Assembly (NCBI GenBank): GCA_002315235.1
Contig: DCGK01000083.1
Location: 1-10,059 of the forward strand
Direction of reading: 5' to 3'
Source: Ruminococcus sp. UBA1780
GTDB lineage: Bacteria > Bacillota > Clostridia > Oscillospirales > Ruminococcaceae
Length of the DNA stretch: 10,059 nt
Numbering within the stretch: the first letter of the stretch is position 1; each line of letters begins with the position of its first letter. This document shows, piece after piece, positions 5,873 to 10,059 of this stretch. Made by a program: the position numbers and the translations under genes. The notes beneath the pieces are model-generated. The model made no database searches. It was given only the letters and a program-made list of their open reading frames with translations, and was not told where the DNA came from.

Positions 5873-5914
5873 AAAAAAAGGCATCCGGTTTTTTTATTCC
5901 GGATGCCTTTTTTT
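5873..5914. terminator. Bidirectional terminator between convergent genes
   Basis: GGCATCCGG (5880-5888) and CCGGATGCC (5899-5907) form a perfect 9-bp stem with A7 before it and T7 after it, so both strands present a GC stem followed by a U tract. It ends the plus-strand zinc-ribbon gene (stop 5864) and the minus-strand citrate synthase gene (stop 5941). Confidence 0.93.
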
Positions 5915-5940
5915 AGTAAACGCAATTTATTATTTTGTTT

Positions 5941-7314
5941 TTAACCTCTTGAATCAATATCAGAGTATTCCTTGTGGATGCCGACGAAACGGTAAGCCGG
6001 TCGGATAATCTTACCCTTGTTAACGAGTTCCTCAAGTCTGTGTGAACTCCAGCCTGCTATTCTTGCAATTGCAAATACAGGTGTAAACAGCTCACGAGGA
6101 ATGCCGAGCATGGTGTAGACAAATCCGCTGTAAAAATCGACATTTGCACATACAGGCTTAAAGAGCTTACGCTTCTGTGCAATACATTCCCTGCCTATTC
6201 TCTCAACACGGTCATACATTTCAAAATCCTTTGTCAGGCCCTTCTCTGCAGCAAGCTTCTCAGCAAGCTCCTTAAGAATAACCTCTCTCGGGTCTGAAAC
6301 AGTATACACGGCATGGCCAAGTCCGTAGATAAGACCCGAACCGTCAAATTTTTCCCTGTTAAGAATACCCATGAGATACTCACGAATCTGTTCATCGTCT
6401 TCAGTATTCTTTACATTTTTTCTGAGGTCGTCAAACATCTCGGAAACCTTTATATTTGCACCGCCGTGGCGAGGTCCCTTAAGTGAAGAAACCGATGCAC
6501 ATATAGCTGAATATGTGTCAGTGCCGGAAGAAGTAACAACATGGTTTGTAAAGGTGGAGTTGTTTCCGCCGCCGTGTTCAGCATGAAGAACAAGTGCAGT
6601 ATCGAGTACATGTGCCTCAAGCTCAGTAAACTTTCCGTCCTTGCGGAGCATGTAGAGAATATTTTCAGCAATTGAGTATCTCTTCTTTGGAGTACGTATA
6701 TGCAGGCTCTTTCCAAGCTCTATGTGCTGATAAGCATAATAGGCATAAACCGCGATAAGAGGCATTTTGCAGATAAGCTGAAGTGACTGTCTGAGTACGT
6801 TTGAAACCTCTGTTGAATCAGGATTTGTGTCATATGAGTAAAGGGTAATAATACTTCTCTGAAGAGCATTCATGATATTTGCAGGAGGCGCCTTGAGAAT
6901 TACGTCACGTACAAACTGGCCTGTAAGCTCCTCAAGGCTGCTTAGAATACCGAGGAAGCTTTCAAACTGCTTAGGTGCAGGAAGCTCACCGAAAATAAGA
7001 AGATAAGTTGTCTCTTCAAAAAGGAATCTCTTGTTTTCGGAATTGTTAAGAAGATCACGGACATTGTATCCCTGATAGTAAAGTCTTCCGTCAGCAGGAA
7101 CCTTCTCGCCGTTTACGCTGTCATAAGCACATACATCACTGATTTCTGTAAGGCCGGTAAGAACGCCCTTTCCGTCCCTGTCGCGAAGCCCGCGCTTAAC
7201 ATCGTATGTATTGTAGAATTCAGGATCAAACTCACCTGAAATCATGCAGAACTTTACAAGGTCATCAAACTCAGCATTGAGTTCGTCTGTCATTTCCATC
7301 ATTGAATAATTCAT
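5941..7314 (-). CDS. gltA: Citrate synthase
   Basis: Condenses oxaloacetate and acetyl-CoA to citrate, the entry to the oxidative TCA branch; in an anaerobe this mainly provides 2-oxoglutarate and glutamate. The 457-aa product contains the catalytic triad in standard motifs: H247 (LHAEHGGGNNSTF), H283 (GPRHGGAN) and D393 (NVDFYSG), with GLGHAVY (331-337) and IARIAGWSSH (417-425) completing the oxaloacetate/CoA sites. It is longer than E. coli GltA (427 aa), mainly because of an N-terminal extension of about 50 residues before the conserved YYQGYNVRDLL region (79-89). AGGGTGA stands about 6 nt before the ATG. It has its own strong promoter and about 115 nt of leader, and is not followed by aconitase or isocitrate dehydrogenase genes in the window. 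A 2-methylcitrate synthase activity cannot be excluded from sequence, but there is no prp context. Confidence 0.95.
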   Translation of the reverse strand: MNYSMMEMTDELNAEFDDLVKFCMISGEFDPEFYNTYDVKRGLRDRDGKGVLTGLTEISDVCAYDSVNGEKVPADGRLYYQGYNVRDLLNNSENKRFLFEETTYLLIFGELPAPKQFESFLGILSSLEELTGQFVRDVILKAPPANIMNALQRSIITLYSYDTNPDSTEVSNVLRQSLQLICKMPLIAVYAYYAYQHIELGKSLHIRTPKKRYSIAENILYMLRKDGKFTELEAHVLDTALVLHAEHGGGNNSTFTNHVVTSSGTDTYSAICASVSSLKGPRHGGANIKVSEMFDDLRKNVKNTEDDEQIREYLMGILNREKFDGSGLIYGLGHAVYTVSDPREVILKELAEKLAAEKGLTKDFEMYDRVERIGRECIAQKRKLFKPVCANVDFYSGFVYTMLGIPRELFTPVFAIARIAGWSSHRLEELVNKGKIIRPAYRFVGIHKEYSDIDSRG

Positions 7315-7339
7315 ATATCTTCACCCTAACTGTTATTTT

Positions 7340-7371
7340 TTTTGCAGGACAAAGCATCGGTTTATGCAAAA
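7340..7371. repeat. TTTTGCA-N18-TGCAAAA, copy 1
   Basis: TTTTGCA (7340-7346) and TGCAAAA (7365-7371) are perfect 7-bp inverted arms with an 18-bp spacer. This copy lies in the transcribed leader of citrate synthase, just before its ribosome site, so it could act as an RNA hairpin or as an operator. A second copy with identical arms and spacer length is at 7494-7525. Confidence 0.5.
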
Positions 7372-7436
7372 CCAAAAATACATCTCTGATTACACGTGTA
7401 TTGTCTCATCTTCGCTTTTTCTTGCTTTATAAAGAT

Positions 7437-7465
7437 ATTATAGGGTATTTTTCAGTATTTGTCAA
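7437..7465 (-). promoter_or_regulatory. Promoter of citrate synthase gene
   Basis: On the minus strand TTGACA (7465-7460), a 17-bp spacer, and TATAAT (7442-7437) form a perfect-consensus housekeeping promoter. The start would be near 7430, leaving about 115 nt of leader. A promoter this strong usually implies high expression or control by a separate repressor or attenuation. Confidence 0.92.
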
Positions 7466-7493
7466 TATCGATAAAACATTTTACTAATTTCAA

Positions 7494-7525
7494 TTTTGCA
7501 TATTTATCATTTAAATCCTGCAAAA
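7494..7525. repeat. TTTTGCA-N18-TGCAAAA, copy 2
   Basis: TTTTGCA (7494-7500) and TGCAAAA (7519-7525) repeat the arms and exact 18-bp spacing of the copy at 7340-7371. It lies between the divergent promoters, about 28 bp upstream of the citrate synthase -35 and about 32 bp upstream of the candidate cellulase -35. It is a candidate shared operator; the spacer sequences of the two copies differ. Confidence 0.5.
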
Positions 7526-7557
7526 ACTTAATTTATCAATGCCATTTCTCCGAACTG

Positions 7558-7586
7558 TTGACTTTTAAGCCAAAATACTATAAGAT
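7558..7586 (+). promoter_or_regulatory. Candidate promoter of the GH5 cellulase gene
   Basis: TTGACT (7558-7563) is followed by TATAAG (7579-7584, 15-bp spacer) or TAAGAT (7581-7586, 17-bp spacer). Either is a weaker match than the other promoters in the window, as expected for a gene needing activation. The leader would be about 80 nt. Confidence 0.5.
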
Positions 7587-7671
7587 AAGTAAGGATAAAT
7601 TTGTATTCTTTTTACAAATTACAGGTTCGAATAAAAATTTTTAAAGAGCGTTTCCCTAAGGAGGAAAAAAC

Positions 7672-9426
7672 ATGAAAAAATTCAGACGGACTGCAGCACT
7701 CTGCGCTGCAGTGGCACTGACAGTATCCGCAGGTTCAGGAGCTGTCACAAAAGAAAATCATTCGTCATTAAGCAGGGTTCAGGCAGCTGACGACTGCCAC
7801 GATGACTGGCTTCACACTGAAGGCAACAAAATCTGTGACATGGACGGAAACGAAGTCTGGCTCACCGGCTGTAACTGGTTCGGATACAACGTAACAACAC
7901 AGTGCTTCGACGGTGTATGGTCAAGAAACATGCATGAAATGCTTAACGAAATGGCTGACCACGGATTCAACCTTATGCGTGTCCCTATGTCAACCCAGAT
8001 TCTTCTTCAGTGGAAGGAGCAGGCAAAGGATCCGTACATGGTTAAGATTAATGTATGGAAAAACCCTGAACTCACAATTGAAGGAGAACAGGGCGGAACG
8101 CCTAAATACAGCTTTGACATCTGGAATCAGGCTGTTGAATGGTGCAAGGAAAACGGCATCAAGATTATGATTGACATCCACAGTGCAACAACTGCGTCAA
8201 ACGGACATCAGTATCCGCTCTGGTATGACAGCAACTACAGCTATGATGACTGGCTCGAAGCTCTTGAATGGCTTGCCGACTATTATAAGGATGATGATAC
8301 GCTTATCGCCATCGACCTTAAGAACGAACCTCACGGAAAGAACGACGGACAGGGCATGGCTATATGGGACGGTTCAAAAGCAGACAACAACTGGAGATAT
8401 GCTGCCGAGCGCGGTGCTGCAGCAGTTCTCGGTGCTAACCCTAACCTTCTTGTAATGGTTGAAGGCAACGAGGTTTATCCTAAGTTTGAAGAGGGACACG
8501 ACTGGAACTCACCTGCTGTTGACTATGCAAACTACGACAATCCGCCTTTCCACGGTGCATGGTGGGGAGGTAACTTCCGCGGAGCAAGAGAATTTCCGGT
8601 AGACCTCGGCGAGCACCAGAGTCAGCTTGTATATTCCCCTCATGACTACGGCCCGCTGGTATGGGAACAGGAATGGTTCAAGAAGGACTTCACAAGGGAA
8701 ACACTCATGAAGGATTACTGGTATGATTCATGGGCGTATCTCTATGAGGAAAACATCTCTCCTCTCCTCATCGGCGAATGGGGCGGATTTATAGACGAGG
8801 AGCATGACCCTACAGGTGACAACACAAAGTGGATGACTCTTCTCCGCGACTATATGATTGAAAAGCACATCAGCCATACATTCTGGTGCTTCAACGAAAA
8901 CTCAGGTGACACAGGCGGACTTCTTACAGGCGACTTCCAGGAATGGGATGTCGACAAGTATGAGCTTGTAAAGCCTGCTCTCTGGCAGGATGAAAACGGA
9001 AAGTTCATCAGTCTCGACCACAAGCGACCAATGGGACAGGGCGGCAACGGCATCTCAGTTTCCGAATACTACGGAGGTGCTCCGGTAACTGCACCAACTG
9101 CAAAACCATCCGCTTCATCAAAGCCTTCATCAGAGCCTTCCGTTTCTGAAACACAGAAGCCTGAAGCATCCGCAAAGCCGTCAGGACAGCCTTCAGCACC
9201 TGCAGAAAATGATACCGTCGTTTACGGCGATGTAAACCAGGACGGCAGAGTTGATATTACTGACATTTCAGTAACATCACTCCGAATCCTTGACAAAAAA
9301 TCATTTACTGAAGAAGAAATAAAAAGATGTGATATTGATGCAGACGGTGAAGTTGGTCTTACTGACCTTGCTTCCATGAAACAGTTTGTATCAAAGGTTA
9401 TTACCGTGCTCGGACCTGTGAAATAA
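7672..9426 (+). CDS. Secreted GH5 endoglucanase with C-terminal dockerin
   Basis: A 584-aa extracellular cellulase that cleaves beta-1,4-glucan chains. Residues 1-38 are a signal peptide (KKFRR, then a hydrophobic core, probable cut after VQA). Residues about 43-450 are a GH5 catalytic barrel with R103 (LMRVPMS), H170 (IMIDIHS), acid/base E219 in LKNEP, H324-Y326 (SPHDY), nucleophile E369 in LIGEWGG, and a FWCFNENSGDTGGLL block (404-418) that resembles the GH5_1 enzyme E1 of Acidothermus. A Pro/Ser/Lys linker (about 470-513) leads to a dockerin (517-580) with two calcium loops: D520-N522-D524-D528-D531, and D554-D556-D558 then G562 and D565. The dockerin implies docking on a cohesin scaffold, as in ruminococcal cellulosomes. 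No carbohydrate-binding module is recognisable. AAGGAGG precedes the ATG by 8 nt. Monocistronic, ending at the terminator 9491-9536. Confidence 0.96.
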   Translation: MKKFRRTAALCAAVALTVSAGSGAVTKENHSSLSRVQAADDCHDDWLHTEGNKICDMDGNEVWLTGCNWFGYNVTTQCFDGVWSRNMHEMLNEMADHGFNLMRVPMSTQILLQWKEQAKDPYMVKINVWKNPELTIEGEQGGTPKYSFDIWNQAVEWCKENGIKIMIDIHSATTASNGHQYPLWYDSNYSYDDWLEALEWLADYYKDDDTLIAIDLKNEPHGKNDGQGMAIWDGSKADNNWRYAAERGAAAVLGANPNLLVMVEGNEVYPKFEEGHDWNSPAVDYANYDNPPFHGAWWGGNFRGAREFPVDLGEHQSQLVYSPHDYGPLVWEQEWFKKDFTRETLMKDYWYDSWAYLYEENISPLLIGEWGGFIDEEHDPTGDNTKWMTLLRDYMIEKHISHTFWCFNENSGDTGGLLTGDFQEWDVDKYELVKPALWQDENGKFISLDHKRPMGQGGNGISVSEYYGGAPVTAPTAKPSASSKPSSEPSVSETQKPEASAKPSGQPSAPAENDTVVYGDVNQDGRVDITDISVTSLRILDKKSFTEEEIKRCDIDADGEVGLTDLASMKQFVSKVITVLGPVK

Positions 9427-9490
9427 TTCAATTTGACTTCATAATAAGTTTATAAAAACGGGCTGTCAGGAAACCGCATGAAAATAAAAC

Positions 9491-9536
9491 CAGCACATCA
9501 GAGATACGTATCCGCGTAACTCCGATGTGCTGTTTT
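9491..9536. terminator. Bidirectional terminator after the cellulase gene
   Basis: CAGCACATC (9491-9499) and GATGTGCTG (9524-9532) form a 9-bp stem, extended after single mismatches by GAG/CTC and TACG/CGTA. TTTT follows on the plus strand, and GTTTTATTTT on the minus strand. It serves the cellulase gene and probably the convergent short ORF at 9576-9827. The stretch 9427-9490 shows nothing else. Confidence 0.85.
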
Positions 9537-9575
9537 CGTTATATGAGAGATTTTTTTAACAGTCCCGTTGTTTTT

Positions 9576-9827
9576 TTATTCCTTTTCCCATAAAAGATAT
9601 TCAGTATCTGTTTCCGGATCGTAGTAATAAACTGCTGCAATTCTTGAATCTTCATCAGCAGTATCAACGGCAAGACTTCTGTTCTGATACATATTACTTT
9701 CCAGACTAAGACGTGAATAAAGAAGACCACGCTCATCCGATGAAAAAATATTCGTATTGTTCAGAACATGTTCATACTTTCTTTCAGCAAGAGTAATAAC
9801 AAGTTCTATCTTTTCCGCATCTTTCAC
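9576..9827 (-). pseudogene. Hypothetical ORF, probably 5'-truncated
   Basis: The reading frame gives 83 residues from a GTG (about KDAEKIELVITLAERKYEH to DPETDTEYLLWEKE), acidic and soluble, with no motif I recognise. The frame stays open upstream to a TAA at 9901-9903, adding residues such as TSAPPAQEKVS that are encoded by the hairpin module (9845-9963) rather than by ordinary coding sequence. No ribosome site precedes the GTG and no promoter is evident. The coding character from about 9835 downward looks genuine (charged/hydrophobic alternation, natural end before a terminator). The best reading is the C-terminal part of a larger gene whose 5' part was lost or displaced where the hairpin module now sits. 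A small intact gene is the alternative. Confidence 0.4.
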
Positions 9828-9844
9828 ACCCGGTTCAATTGCGA

Positions 9845-9963
9845 CATTATCAGAAGTCCCTGATAATGAAACTTTCTCTTGCGCCGGAGGCGCTGATGTT
9901 TAAGATAGCAGCCGGAGACTCGCAGAGGCTTCGGCTACCATGGTAGTCGCTGAAAGCGACTAC
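9845..9963. repeat. Module of consecutive hairpins, possible repeat element
   Basis: Four hairpins follow each other within 119 bp. CATTATCAG/CTGATAATG (9845-9853 with 9860-9868, loop AAGTCC) has 9 bp. GCGCC/GGCGC (9881-9893, loop GGA) has 5 bp. AGCCGGAG/CTTCGGCT (9910-9917 with 9929-9936) has 8 bp with one G-T, and loop ACTCGCAGAGG. GTAGTCGCT/AGCGACTAC (9943-9951 with 9955-9963, loop GAA) has 9 bp. The third loop repeats that of the hairpin at 135-161. A minus-strand frame of about 40 codons (starting MTVVAFSDYHG) is open across the module but has no ribosome site. The dense pairing looks like a mobile palindromic element or a structured RNA, not a gene. Confidence 0.6.
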
Positions 9964-10059
9964 TGTCATAAACAGGACTGTAAAAAAAGCATTTGTAGTT
10001 TCAAATGAGAGAAACGTAATTCAGAAAGGTAAAATCACTTCAAAGCTCTGCTTTTAACA
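9964..10059. other. Edge of window without a recognised gene
   Basis: No supported coding region here. It contains one more small palindrome, CATTTG/CAAATG with a 6-nt loop at 9990-10007, adjoining the hairpin module. No clear promoter or ribosome site was seen on either strand. Confidence 0.4.

Noticed and set aside
9845..9963. CRISPR array
   Set aside because: The successive palindromes differ in sequence; there are no identical direct repeats with regular spacers and no cas genes.
9844..9986. About 40-codon minus-strand protein starting MTVVAFSDYHG
   Set aside because: No ribosome site, and the sequence is a chain of palindromes, so the open frame is better explained by the hairpin module.

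Overview
The window looks like chromosome of a cellulolytic ruminococcus (Firmicutes, Oscillospiraceae; Ruminococcus albus/flavefaciens-like). Three things point there: a secreted GH5 endoglucanase carrying a C-terminal dockerin, an AT-leaning genome with strong TTGACA/TATAAT-type promoters and AGGAGG ribosome sites, and a compact urease cluster of the kind found in urea-using rumen bacteria. The genus assignment is inference; no rRNA gene is present.

Layout. Positions 1-166 are non-coding and rich in hairpins, and lie downstream of the urease operon. Positions 167-5126 (minus strand) hold a complete six-gene urease operon read in the order ureAB (fused gamma+beta subunit), ureC, ureE, ureF, ureG, ureD. 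A strong promoter lies at 5255-5282. It is followed by a leader of about 120 nt with a small hairpin and then a factor-independent terminator placed directly before the ureAB ribosome site, so the operon is very probably controlled by transcription attenuation. Positions 5283-5591 hold a palindrome, a doubtful degenerate zinc-ribbon coding remnant and the promoter of a small plus-strand gene. That gene (5592-5864) encodes a zinc-ribbon protein with one membrane segment and ends at a bidirectional terminator shared with the convergent citrate synthase gene (5941-7314, minus). The 357-bp divergent region 7315-7671 holds a perfect-consensus promoter for citrate synthase, a weaker candidate promoter for the cellulase, and two copies of TTTTGCA-N18-TGCAAAA. 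The cellulase gene (7672-9426, plus) ends in a bidirectional terminator. Beyond it lie a short minus-strand ORF, probably 5'-truncated, and a module of consecutive hairpins (9845-9963).

How it works together. The urease supplies ammonia from urea, a preferred nitrogen source of cellulolytic ruminococci. The dockerin-bearing GH5 enzyme supplies cellodextrins, and citrate synthase leads carbon to 2-oxoglutarate, the acceptor for ammonia assimilation. No urea transporter, nickel transporter or dedicated regulator is visible in the window.

The least ordinary signals are non-coding: the urease leader attenuator; the paired long-spaced inverted repeats between citrate synthase and cellulase; and two hairpins about 9.8 kb apart with different stem sequences but the same 11-nt loop apart from its first base, one of them inside a multi-hairpin module that abuts a truncated ORF.
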